Assembly: GCA_963621145.1 (NCBI GenBank)
Contig: CAVFDI010000074.1
Coordinates: 1-7,222, forward strand
Direction: 5' to 3'
Length of the DNA: 7,222 nt
Source: W0P28-013 sp963621145
GTDB taxonomy: Bacteria > Bacteroidota > Bacteroidia > Bacteroidales > Paludibacteraceae
Shown here: one piece after another, positions 1-7,082 of the stretch
Numbering within the stretch: the first letter of the stretch is position 1
Layout: the number at the start of each line of letters is the position of its first letter
Translations under genes and position numbers: made by a program
The notes under the pieces: model-generated
Database searches by the model: none
Seen by the model: the letters and a program-made list of their open reading frames with translations, nothing else
Told to the model about the DNA's origin: nothing

Positions 1-18
1 TGAAATCTGAAATAATTT

Positions 19-23
19 AAGGA
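19..23 (+). promoter_or_regulatory. Weak, closely spaced ribosome-binding-like site
   Basis: AAGGA ends only one base before the ATG at 25, much closer than a usual Shine-Dalgarno spacing, so its contribution is doubtful. Bacteroidota often initiate without strong Shine-Dalgarno pairing. The start at 25 is nevertheless firm: an in-frame TAA lies at 13-15, leaving no room for an earlier start, and the next in-frame ATG would remove 43 residues of a conserved N-terminus. Confidence 0.35.
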
Positions 24-24
24 T

Positions 25-1689
25 ATGAAAACAACATTAACAATCAACCTAAACGGGTGCGTGTTCAACATCGATTGTGATGCGTACGACACGTTGAAAA
101 ATTATCTTGAAAAAGTGGAGGCACACCTTGCAGTCGACGAGCGCGACGAGGTGATGCACGACATCGAGGCTCGCATTGCCGACCTTTTCAACGAGCGACT
201 GAACGGGCGCAATGTGGTGGACTCCGCCGATGTGCAAGCCATAATGGAAACGCTCGGTCAGCCCGAACAGTTCGACATCGACAACGACGAAAGCAACGCC
301 GAAAATGCCCAATCGGACGAGAAAGCCGACAACAGCGACCGACGCAAATTCCGCCGTCTCTACCGCAATCCCGACGACAAAATGCTGGGCGGTGTGGCTT
401 CGGGTTTGGCGGCTTACTTGGGCTGGGACATACTGCTGGTGCGCATTCTGCTATTGGCTGCCCTACTCTTCACTAGCGGCTGGATTATCCCATTCTACAT
501 CGTATTTTGGGTACTGCTGCCCGAAGCAAAAACCGCAGCGCAAAAGTTGGAAATGAATGGCGTGGAACCAAATCTGAACAACATTAAAAACGCCACACAA
601 ACCAACAACGAAAAGGCGAACAACGACTCGGTAGGTCGGCGCATTGGCGATGTGGTGATGTGGCTGCTGAAGGTGATTTTGATTGTTACCATCGGCGTCA
701 TCGGGCTTGGATTGTTTGCCGCCGCTGCCATGATTCTGATTTTCACATTAGTTGCACTGATTAGCGGTGCTGGCATTTTTGCCAAAATCTTCGATCCATC
801 GATGAGTTGCGCTACAGGCATCGTCATGTTTGTGAGCCTTGCGCTAGCTATGCTCTGCCCCGCCATCGGACTAACGGCACTCTGCATGCGACTAGTGGCA
901 GGACCGAAACGCACGCCACGCCGCCGTTGGTTTGGTTGGACGCTGCTGATAGTCTGGCTTCTCAGCATCAGTGCATTCTTTGGTTCCGCCATCTATGCTG
1001 CAACGCACGACTCTATCGATCCTAACAAAATAGCGCACACCGTGATGATGATAAACGACGAAATGACAGATTTTGACAGCGAAGGGATAATCGAGCAACG
1101 TCAATGCACCCCATTCGCAAACATCAAAGTCAATTCGGCAGTGGACGTGCGCCTCACGCAAGGCGACCGCTGTTCTGTGGCTATAAAAGCCCGTCCCGAC
1201 GATTTGCGACGCGTAGAAACGAGCGTAGAAAATGGTGTTTTGAAGATTGAAAGTAGCACAAATGGTCATGTGGTGGCGTATGTTTGCGCACCAAGTTATC
1301 AACACATCGAAGCCGAAGAGGCGTCACACATTGTATGCGATAGCGCACTCACGTTCGACCACATCACCATAGAGGCAAGCGAGGCTAGCAACATCACACT
1401 ATACGGAATAGCAAAATTTGCGCAGGTTCATGCCGACGAAGCCAGCACCATCTCGCTACCAAAACTAGTCGCAGAGCAGATAAACGCCCAAACCGATGGT
1501 GCATCGAGCATTCAACTTGGTGTGGCCAAACGCATGACACTGACCGCCAACGAGGCCTCGACCATTAAATTCGACACCGCCTCCGAAGCCACCCTCAATG
1601 CCAACGAAGCGAGCAACATTCGTTACAAAACCGAGCCAAACCAATGCCAAAAACGTTGCGACAACAGCTCGAAGATTGCGAGTTTTTAA
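25..1689 (+). CDS. PspC domain membrane protein with C-terminal GIN (DUF2807) domain
   Basis: Seen: 554 residues. Residues 1-85 form a charged helical region with the DEVMHDIEARIADLF motif typical of the N-terminus of Bacteroidota PspC proteins. An acidic, Asn-rich linker (86-106) leads to a PspC domain at about 107-167 (RRKFRRLYRNPDDKMLGGV, then a hydrophobic stretch ending FWVLLPE). Further hydrophobic segments lie near 208-250, 262-292 and 303-326, separated by basic loops (PKRTPRRR). Residues 365-536 match the GIN domain: FANIKVNSAVDVRLTQGD, then NGVLKIES, then six EASxI-like repeats. Known: PspC proteins act in envelope (phage-shock-type) stress; GIN domains are predicted beta-solenoids placed outside the cytoplasmic membrane. 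Inferred: an inner-membrane sensor or stabiliser with a cytoplasmic N-terminus and a periplasmic GIN head; the exact topology is unclear because the number of membrane spans is ambiguous. In this phylum such genes often follow a PadR-type regulator, which would lie outside the window. The last 18 residues (QCQKRC and a Ser-rich end) look like an unstructured tail. Confidence 0.88.
   Translation: MKTTLTINLNGCVFNIDCDAYDTLKNYLEKVEAHLAVDERDEVMHDIEARIADLFNERLNGRNVVDSADVQAIMETLGQPEQFDIDNDESNAENAQSDEKADNSDRRKFRRLYRNPDDKMLGGVASGLAAYLGWDILLVRILLLAALLFTSGWIIPFYIVFWVLLPEAKTAAQKLEMNGVEPNLNNIKNATQTNNEKANNDSVGRRIGDVVMWLLKVILIVTIGVIGLGLFAAAAMILIFTLVALISGAGIFAKIFDPSMSCATGIVMFVSLALAMLCPAIGLTALCMRLVAGPKRTPRRRWFGWTLLIVWLLSISAFFGSAIYAATHDSIDPNKIAHTVMMINDEMTDFDSEGIIEQRQCTPFANIKVNSAVDVRLTQGDRCSVAIKARPDDLRRVETSVENGVLKIESSTNGHVVAYVCAPSYQHIEAEEASHIVCDSALTFDHITIEASEASNITLYGIAKFAQVHADEASTISLPKLVAEQINAQTDGASSIQLGVAKRMTLTANEASTIKFDTASEATLNANEASNIRYKTEPNQCQKRCDNSSKIASF
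1315..1632 (+). repeat. Six EASxI rungs of the GIN beta-solenoid (coding)
   Basis: Inside the PspC-GIN protein, residues 431-536 carry the same short motif six times: EASHI, EASNI, EASTI, GASSI, EASTI, EASNI. The glutamate (or glycine) positions are 432, 453, 472, 492, 510 and 528, giving steps of 21, 19, 20, 18 and 18 residues. Such a period is what one rung of a parallel beta-helix needs. The stacked Ala-Ser-x-Ile would form a small-residue turn ladder with inward-facing isoleucines. The codons differ between copies, so this is an old protein repeat and not a recent DNA duplication. The solenoid reading is inferred from the GIN family and the spacing. Confidence 0.75.
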
Positions 1690-1691
1690 GT

Positions 1692-1723
1692 CGTTGAAAC
1701 GTTGAAGTGTTGAATCGTTGAAT
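1692..1723 (+). repeat. Four tandem 8-bp units (NGTTGAAN)
   Basis: Two bases after the stop codon of the PspC-GIN gene come CGTTGAAA, CGTTGAAG, TGTTGAAT and CGTTGAAT without a gap. The core GTTGAA is identical in all four and only the first and last positions vary. The block runs straight into the terminator hairpin at 1725. It has no open reading frame. It could be a slippage-prone microsatellite or part of a dispersed intergenic element that includes the hairpin. Confidence 0.8.
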
Positions 1724-1724
1724 C

Positions 1725-1760
1725 ATAGGGACGTGGCATGCCGCGTCCCTATTTTCGTTT
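1725..1760 (+). terminator. Intrinsic terminator after the PspC-GIN gene
   Basis: ATAGGGACGTGG (1725-1736) pairs with CCGCGTCCCTAT (1741-1752) over 12 pairs with one T-G wobble, closing a CATG loop. The 3' side runs into TTTT, C, G, TTT. It lies 35 bases after the stop codon at 1689 and before the next gene's promoter, so it should separate the two transcription units. The U-tract is interrupted, so efficiency is uncertain. The near-perfect GGGACG-GGCATGCC-CGTCCC shape also resembles REP-type palindromes dispersed in bacterial genomes. Confidence 0.7.
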
Positions 1761-1839
1761 ATAAAATGCCGCGGATTCTCTCATAATTCTTTATTTCCCA
1801 CAGCGCCATTTTTTTCTTATTAAAAACTTATCAACAACT

Positions 1840-1871
1840 GTTGCACATGTAAAAAATCGAGCCTAAATTTG
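1840..1871 (+). promoter_or_regulatory. Bacteroidota-type promoter for the giant secreted protein gene
   Basis: TAAATTTG at 1864-1871 matches the Bacteroidota -7 consensus TAnnTTTG exactly. A GTTG at 1840-1843 sits 20 bases upstream, the right place for the -33 TTTG element with one mismatch. Transcription would begin near 1878, giving an untranslated leader of about 90 bases before the ATG at 1968. The position downstream of a terminator and upstream of a lone large gene supports the call. It rests on a short consensus in A/T-rich DNA. Confidence 0.5.
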
Positions 1872-1931
1872 CAATTTACAATACAAACTAAAAAGCGCCC
1901 ATTTAACGGCATTTTTGCATTTTTTCCTGTC

Positions 1932-1945
1932 GAAATTATAATTTC
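1932..1945. promoter_or_regulatory. 14-bp perfect palindrome in the 5' leader
   Basis: GAAATTATAATTTC is its own reverse complement and ends 22 bases before the ATG at 1968. It lies downstream of the proposed promoter, so it would be transcribed. It could be a dimeric regulator's operator or a weak leader hairpin. No known operator is recognised, and A/T-rich DNA produces such palindromes by chance more often than average. No Shine-Dalgarno sequence is visible between it and the start. Confidence 0.3.
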
Positions 1946-1967
1946 ATAACAATCTAAATTTACTATT

Positions 1968-2027
1968 ATGCGAAAAAGACTACTCTTAGCTTTAGCCGCT
2001 GCACTGGTTAGTGTGGCCGCTTTCGCA
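1968..2027 (+). other. Sec signal peptide of the giant protein
   Basis: Residues 1-20 show a basic n-region (MRKR), an uninterrupted Leu/Ala/Val core, and an AFA-AQ junction fitting signal peptidase I cleavage after residue 20 (or 21). No lipobox cysteine follows, so a lipoprotein route is unlikely. This agrees with the C-terminal T9SS signal, since T9SS cargo first crosses the inner membrane by Sec. Confidence 0.9.
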
Positions 2028-5000
2028 GCGCAGTGGAACGCCGCTGGCGACACACTGACGCTCACCGAGGCCGACCTGCCCTACACACACTCGGGCAAAG
2101 TTGGCGAGCAAAAGGTGATTGCGCTAACAAACTTTACAGGCGCAACCTTCACCCTTATTAACTTCCAAACCGAAGGTGCATTCAACGAAGAACCGGATTT
2201 CGTGAATCTTATTGATGGCAGCACCATGTCGGTGGTTTCACCATTACCTACAGGCTTTGGCTATCTAATGGGAAAAATCACGAAGACATACTACATTTGC
2301 CAGCCACCGGTAGCAAATCAAGTGAATCCTGGCAAAGCATTTACACTGACAATTGCGGGCCAAGACGACATTAAAGCTGCCACTGCCGCCACAATCACCA
2401 CCACGCCAATAACCGAAGCAGGCGTTTTGGTAAGCAACGGCACCATGCCCACCGAGCCGCTCTATGCTGCATACCAAATGGATTACGCTGGAAACACACG
2501 CTATGGTATAATGGCAGTGGTTGCCTCGTACGAGATTACACCCAACGGCACCGACTACTACGAACTGATATGCAAAGGTGGCGCAAAAGTGGCCGTACGC
2601 AGCACAAGCGAAATTACTGAAGCCAACTATACAAGCACATACAGCGCACAACCAACCACTACCGACAAAATCATTCTCGATGTGATAGCACCATCGGCTG
2701 GCTACAGCATCGAATTCCGCACGGGCGCAACTTCGTCTGTCAAATTCTACGACCTGGTTGAGGCAAAAGAGATAACTCTACCCTATCGTGGCACAGCACA
2801 ATGCACCCAAGTACATCAAATGGCCATTACCGATGCTACAACTTCCGAATACTATTACACCTACGACCTCTACAAATTCAAAGTAGCCGAAAAGGGTAAA
2901 ACTCGTCTGCGCTACGAATCGAACGACGATGTGCTATTTAACATAGTTTACTCTACTGGTAAATCGAAGAGTTATCGTGCAGTTTCAAATGTTGGCGACA
3001 ACACACTGGTAACAATCACCCCAGACGAATACTGCTACATTGCACTGCTTGGCAAACAGGGCGCAAAAGCCGACTTCTCGTTCTCGCTAGAGCCCGAAAC
3101 AACCGAACAGGTGGTAATGGGCGACACCGCATTCTTGCCAGGCGACCGCATGCTCACCATTGACAAAACCTACTACGGACAACTCGTACCGCACGACACC
3201 CTATTAAATTCGTCAGAATATTTTTCTGATGGTGCAACGCATGCCGTAGCCCACTACCTCGACATTAAAGAGGGCGCGCTCTACTCCATAACGGTAACAA
3301 TGAACGCTGGCTGCAGCAAAGAACAAAACGAGGTGCAAGTGATTGTTCTCGATAGCCTAAATAATGTTGTAAACAAGGGGTATAGCACCGACATCGACAA
3401 AAACAAACTCACAACAACAATTTATCTAGTAAATTCAGGGCGCTACAAAGTGCTGGTGGCTGGCTATGTGCAACTTACGCCGCGCGACTACACCATACTA
3501 GTTGAACCCTACAGTATGCTTGCAGAATATGGTTTTACAACAACCATGCTAACCATTCCTTTTGCGCTCGATAGTACCATACTTGCGAGCGACATTGTTA
3601 TGGGCGAAAATCCTACACATTTCTTCCAAATAAACAACATACCCACCACCGACACCACCGTGGTAATGAAATGGAAAACCAGCGACAAAAATCTAGAAGG
3701 AGTTTATTTTGAGGGTATTGCCGACAATATATTCACTGAAGAGCGCGAATTCGAAATTACTACTATTCTAGAGCATTCCATGGCTAGTGGAGTTCCATAC
3801 ACATTGTTTGGATTTAAGGCCGAAGGTTACGGCAACTACCACCTAGAGATGCGCTACAGCGACCGCTCGCTATCGAACACCACAGCCATAACGCTAGCCG
3901 AACTGCTGGCCGCAGCCGAACAGGTTTCCAGCCTTGCCGAACAGAGAATTCTGCTCGGTGTCGAGCCTAGCAAACTGGTAACTGGCAACGGTGTGTTTAT
4001 GAACAACGGTAGCGAATACTACGCACAAGCCTACAAAGTGCAAGTAGCGGCTGGGCAGTACATACACGCCACCATGAGCGAAATTGCAAACGGATCCTAT
4101 CCAGCCATTCGCATATTCAAAAAAGATAATGCAGGTAACATCACCAAAGAGGCAGAAGGCGACTACAACACCAACTTAGTGGTTGCGACCATTAACGAAG
4201 GCGACGAATACTATGTGGTATTCACATCAGAAAACACAACGCAACGCGGCAACAGCCTTGTGAGCATTAGCGTAGGCCAATCGCCCGCTGCTAGCACCAT
4301 CACCTTTGCCGAACTGATAGCCGCTGCCGAAGAGGTTGCAAGCTCTGCCACCATTTCGAAAGAGGTAAACTTTGGCACCACCGAAAGCAAATATGTGCAA
4401 GGCGAAACCGACCTGTTTGGCGACGATGCCACCGCACAATACTACGCCGTAGCCTACAAAGCAGCACTAGCAGCCAACACTGCCCTTGTAACACAATCAA
4501 ACCAAGCCAAAGTTTGGATCTACAAGTATGATGAAGGCGCCACTACAGCGGCAAAAGTTACGAAAGTGTATGAAAGTTCGTTGGGTAACAAAAATATTAT
4601 TTACGAGGAAGGCATCTACTATGTAGTATTCTCCACCAGCGATTTTGAGCAAACAGAAATAAACATTGCAACAAGAGCCATTACTGCTACCGAGAGCATT
4701 GCCTCTGTGGCTATCGACATCACACTACCCTACACCGACAGCGTAACACTCGGCAATGCCATAGTGGTTGATGGCGAAGTATTCGGCTACACCAATCCTG
4801 TAATTTGCCGCATCTACAAAGTAAGCCTCACCGAAGGACAAAGCATTGCTTTCGCTGCCGATTATTTCCAATATGCAGAATTATATCTAGTTACCGATGT
4901 GGATAACTTCACTACTGGCGGAAGCACGCCAGATTATCTCGAATTAAGTGGCAATGGAGGTGTAGCAAAAATAGTGACTAGTGGCGATTACTACCTAGTG

Positions 5001-6953
5001 GTTTACTACGAAATATATGGAGGAGAATTCACTGTCGAAGCCACCACAACATACACAAGCGAAGAGATTGTAGAACTAGCCGAGCCACTGCCAGGCATTC
5101 GTGGCAAAGTGCAGATTGAGCCAAGCGAATTGATCGCCGAGGCTTATAGCGGCACGAACCTTTATTGGAACAAAATCTACAAAGTAGAACTAAAGCAAGG
5201 CGCAAATTTCCGTATGAAAGCAAGCGGAGGTTTTAGCACTGACGTCTACCGAAAGAAAGCAAACGGGACATTTGAAACTGGTTATTCGAACACTAACCCC
5301 AGCTACAGCGATTTTTTACTTGTAGACGAAGACGCTACCTACTATCTCATGATCTACAGCGGAACGAAACCCGAAGAGGCAATAGATTTCAGTTGGGAAA
5401 TATCACTCACACCCGACGAGTACATAGCCTTGGCTAGCGAAACAGCCACCACGCTGCCAGCCGAGATTACTGCAAACATTGAAGAATTTGTAACGCCGCT
5501 TGTGGCCTTTGCCGACGACAACCTTGTGTATATGGATGCCCAACCACAGCGTTTGGCTCTGAAGCAAGACGATATTCTGGCCATTATAAAAAACAACAAC
5601 GGCGCATCACTGGCTGAATACTATAAAAATCAACATGCAGTAATAAACATCGAAAACGATGGCACTACCACCACACTCGCCAATACCAGCAATTGGGGTG
5701 ATGCCGTAAGTGTTGTAACTGCAGGCGCAGGCACAAACTACTTCACTGGTCAAGCCTACGATGTAAGCAAAATGATCTACAAGCCGGGCGAACGCACCTA
5801 CATGCTGCGCTCGGTAGAACTCAATGTCGACAGCGTGCTGAAACACGCCGATGTGCTTAGCATGAACTCGCTGCCAATGGTTGACGAAGGCAATATCTAC
5901 GACCTGATAATGAACAAATGCATTTGGTTCACAAACAGCCTAACGATTGCTCGCGCCTACCAAATAACACTGAATAAGTCCGATATTGCGCAAATTGCCT
6001 TCACTAGCAACAATTTTAGCACCATCGAATACGACATCTACCGTAATGGCGTTAAAGAGTCGGAAGGAAACACACTTGCAAACGAAGAAACGACTATTGT
6101 ATACGGCACTGCCGAAGGCGATGTAGTAACCATATTGTTCCGTCCTACTGTAAAACTATTGACCATAAATTATAACAAACTGATAAAACTCAAGGAATAC
6201 AACTACAACATCACCATCAGCAATCCGTACCAAGTAAGCACCGTAACAGCACTCGATGCGGTCGACAATATAGAAGTTGACGACTACACCAACGAGTCGG
6301 AAATTCGCTTGACCTTGGCCGAACTCGATGTTGTGGCAACACTGCAAAGCGGCACTACGCAAAACATGGCCAAGTACACCACTTGGACACTCGACGAAGA
6401 CCTGACGCAAGCCGTAGGCACAGTTACTCTGCCCAGAGGCTATGCCTTTGCCGATGGCGTTGAGAATACCGTAACGCTACTCATCAACCCAGTCACCATC
6501 AGCACATCGGTCGATGGCAATGGCACCATTACGCCAGCCGCTACCAAAGTTGTGCGCCGTGGTACCAAGTTGACATACACCATTGTGGCATCCGAAGGTT
6601 ACGAGATCAAGTCGCTCACAGCAAACGGCAGCGAGGTCGAGGAGGCTGCAGCACAGACCGAATACACCTACACCTTCACGGCTAAGAAGGACACCAGAAT
6701 CAAGGTCGTATTTGTAGCGCAATCCACTGGCATTGAGCAAGTTGCCGCCAACGACTTCACGCTCTACACCCACGAGCGCACCATTGTGATCGAAGACGCA
6801 GCGATGAACGCCACCGTGCGCATCTACTCGCTTACGGGCAATCTTATCTATGCTGGTCACATCACTGCCACAGCCGAACAATATCAGATGCCAATCGCTG
6901 GTCTCTACATTGTTCGCGTAGGCAACAAAGTGCAGAAAGCCATTGTGAAGTAA
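1968..6953 (+). CDS. Giant multimodular secreted protein with T9SS type A sorting domain
   Basis: Seen: 1661 residues. A Sec signal peptide (MRKRLLLALA, then Ala/Val-rich, ending AFA at about residue 20) is followed by a beta-rich N-terminus (22-265) that I do not recognise. Then come degenerate beta modules at roughly 270-375, 397-513, 528-630, 641-770, 778-900, 910-1026, 1031-1147, 1149-1290 and 1298-1420. Most carry a YKVxLxxG strand in mid-module and an xYYVVFS-like strand near the end. An Ig-like stretch (1421-1508), a bacterial-repeat domain (1509-1584) and a sorting domain (1588-1661) finish it. Known: the sorting domain targets proteins through the Bacteroidota type IX system. Inferred: the modules resemble pre-peptidase C-terminal (PPC)-like beta-sandwiches and the protein is a surface or released adhesin, binding or scaffold protein. 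I find no convincing protease, glycosidase or lectin motif. Only seven cysteines occur in 1661 residues. The start is chosen because the signal peptide begins there. The gene has its own promoter and terminator and no frameshift. Confidence 0.9.
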   Translation: MRKRLLLALAAALVSVAAFAAQWNAAGDTLTLTEADLPYTHSGKVGEQKVIALTNFTGATFTLINFQTEGAFNEEPDFVNLIDGSTMSVVSPLPTGFGYLMGKITKTYYICQPPVANQVNPGKAFTLTIAGQDDIKAATAATITTTPITEAGVLVSNGTMPTEPLYAAYQMDYAGNTRYGIMAVVASYEITPNGTDYYELICKGGAKVAVRSTSEITEANYTSTYSAQPTTTDKIILDVIAPSAGYSIEFRTGATSSVKFYDLVEAKEITLPYRGTAQCTQVHQMAITDATTSEYYYTYDLYKFKVAEKGKTRLRYESNDDVLFNIVYSTGKSKSYRAVSNVGDNTLVTITPDEYCYIALLGKQGAKADFSFSLEPETTEQVVMGDTAFLPGDRMLTIDKTYYGQLVPHDTLLNSSEYFSDGATHAVAHYLDIKEGALYSITVTMNAGCSKEQNEVQVIVLDSLNNVVNKGYSTDIDKNKLTTTIYLVNSGRYKVLVAGYVQLTPRDYTILVEPYSMLAEYGFTTTMLTIPFALDSTILASDIVMGENPTHFFQINNIPTTDTTVVMKWKTSDKNLEGVYFEGIADNIFTEEREFEITTILEHSMASGVPYTLFGFKAEGYGNYHLEMRYSDRSLSNTTAITLAELLAAAEQVSSLAEQRILLGVEPSKLVTGNGVFMNNGSEYYAQAYKVQVAAGQYIHATMSEIANGSYPAIRIFKKDNAGNITKEAEGDYNTNLVVATINEGDEYYVVFTSENTTQRGNSLVSISVGQSPAASTITFAELIAAAEEVASSATISKEVNFGTTESKYVQGETDLFGDDATAQYYAVAYKAALAANTALVTQSNQAKVWIYKYDEGATTAAKVTKVYESSLGNKNIIYEEGIYYVVFSTSDFEQTEINIATRAITATESIASVAIDITLPYTDSVTLGNAIVVDGEVFGYTNPVICRIYKVSLTEGQSIAFAADYFQYAELYLVTDVDNFTTGGSTPDYLELSGNGGVAKIVTSGDYYLVVYYEIYGGEFTVEATTTYTSEEIVELAEPLPGIRGKVQIEPSELIAEAYSGTNLYWNKIYKVELKQGANFRMKASGGFSTDVYRKKANGTFETGYSNTNPSYSDFLLVDEDATYYLMIYSGTKPEEAIDFSWEISLTPDEYIALASETATTLPAEITANIEEFVTPLVAFADDNLVYMDAQPQRLALKQDDILAIIKNNNGASLAEYYKNQHAVINIENDGTTTTLANTSNWGDAVSVVTAGAGTNYFTGQAYDVSKMIYKPGERTYMLRSVELNVDSVLKHADVLSMNSLPMVDEGNIYDLIMNKCIWFTNSLTIARAYQITLNKSDIAQIAFTSNNFSTIEYDIYRNGVKESEGNTLANEETTIVYGTAEGDVVTILFRPTVKLLTINYNKLIKLKEYNYNITISNPYQVSTVTALDAVDNIEVDDYTNESEIRLTLAELDVVATLQSGTTQNMAKYTTWTLDEDLTQAVGTVTLPRGYAFADGVENTVTLLINPVTISTSVDGNGTITPAATKVVRRGTKLTYTIVASEGYEIKSLTANGSEVEEAAAQTEYTYTFTAKKDTRIKVVFVAQSTGIEQVAANDFTLYTHERTIVIEDAAMNATVRIYSLTGNLIYAGHITATAEQYQMPIAGLYIVRVGNKVQKAIVK
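3888..5408 (+). repeat. Four most alike beta modules of the giant protein (coding)
   Basis: Residues 641-770, 778-900, 910-1026 and 1031-1147 form consecutive modules of about 117-130 residues. The first two open with a helical segment (TLAELLAAAEQV, TFAELIAAAEEV); later joints have looser versions (YTSEEIVELAE at 1029, TPDEYIALASE at 1148). Each then has an aromatic-rich approach to a YKVxLxxG-like strand (AYKVQVAAG, AYKAALAAN, IYKVSLTEG, IYKVELKQG), a mid-module strand (IRIFKK, VWIYKY, ELYLVT, TDVYRK) and a closing strand (EYYVVFTS, IYYVVFST, DYYLVVYY, TYYLMIYS). Homology among these four is clear at the motif level. The layout resembles PPC-like beta-sandwich domains, but that family assignment is inference. 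Confidence 0.65.
6492..6719 (+). other. Bacterial-repeat (InlB B-repeat/Flg_new-like) domain
   Basis: Residues 1509-1584 show the usual pattern of these small beta domains: VDGNGTITPAATKVVRRG, then TKLTYTIVASEGYEIKSL, TANGSEV, and TYTFTAKKDTRIKVVF. The GNGTITP start, the EGYEIKSLTANG centre and a final strand reading ..IKVVF are diagnostic. Such domains commonly sit as spacers just before a T9SS or cell-wall anchor in surface proteins, which is the position here. Confidence 0.8.
6729..6950 (+). other. T9SS type A C-terminal sorting domain
   Basis: Residues 1588-1661 start at TGIEQV and continue through an ATVRIYSLTGNLIYAG core, a QMPIAGLYIVRVGN segment and a terminal KVQKAIVK. This is the familiar order of the type A sorting domain: an IYSLTGxLIY strand pair, GLYIVRV, then a basic end. 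Known: it directs passage through the outer membrane by the type IX secretion system and is usually cleaved, with attachment to surface lipopolysaccharide or release. The host must therefore encode T9SS components elsewhere. Confidence 0.93.
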
Positions 6954-6997
6954 TTCGCAATTAGTTGGACGGCGAGCAACCGCCCCACTACAAAAAG

Positions 6998-7033
6998 AAA
7001 AATCGGTTTCCAAAAATGGAGACCGATTTTTTT
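6998..7033 (+). terminator. Strong intrinsic terminator after the giant gene
   Basis: AAAAATCGGTTTCC (6998-7011) pairs with GGAGACCGATTTTT (7018-7031) over 14 pairs with one T-G wobble, around a six-base loop. The 3' arm runs into seven consecutive T (7027-7033). It begins 45 bases after the TAA ending at 6953. The A-tract on the 5' side mirrors the T-tract, so it could also stop transcription arriving from the right on the minus strand. Confidence 0.88.
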
Positions 7034-7082
7034 GTGCGCTATAATTTTGGGAACCGCGTACGTCGTCGAAAACAGATTGTAA

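Noticed and set aside
495..992. A 165-residue minus-strand open frame inside the PspC-GIN gene
   Set aside because: It is antisense to clear membrane segments of a recognised protein and shows no domain of its own; an antisense shadow of codon bias.
1315..1632. EASxI repeats as a recent DNA tandem duplication or a CRISPR-like array
   Set aside because: Copies differ at codon level and in spacing (18-21 codons) and lie within a continuous coding domain; the repetition is structural protein periodicity.
1828..1836. TTATCAACA resembling a DnaA box
   Set aside because: One mismatch to TTATCCACA and only a single site; no cluster, no unwinding region and no replication gene nearby.
6972..6985. 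GGCG...CGCC mini-hairpin after the giant gene
   Set aside because: Only four pairs with no T-tract; the real terminator is the 14-pair stem immediately downstream.
6477..7013. A 178-residue minus-strand open frame over the 3' end of the giant gene
   Set aside because: It lies antisense to the bacterial-repeat and sorting domains, starts inside the terminator, and has no recognisable features.
7042..7049. TAATTTTG matching the TAnnTTTG promoter box
   Set aside because: No TTTG-like -33 element lies 19-21 bases upstream, where the terminator stem sits, and no gene follows within the window.
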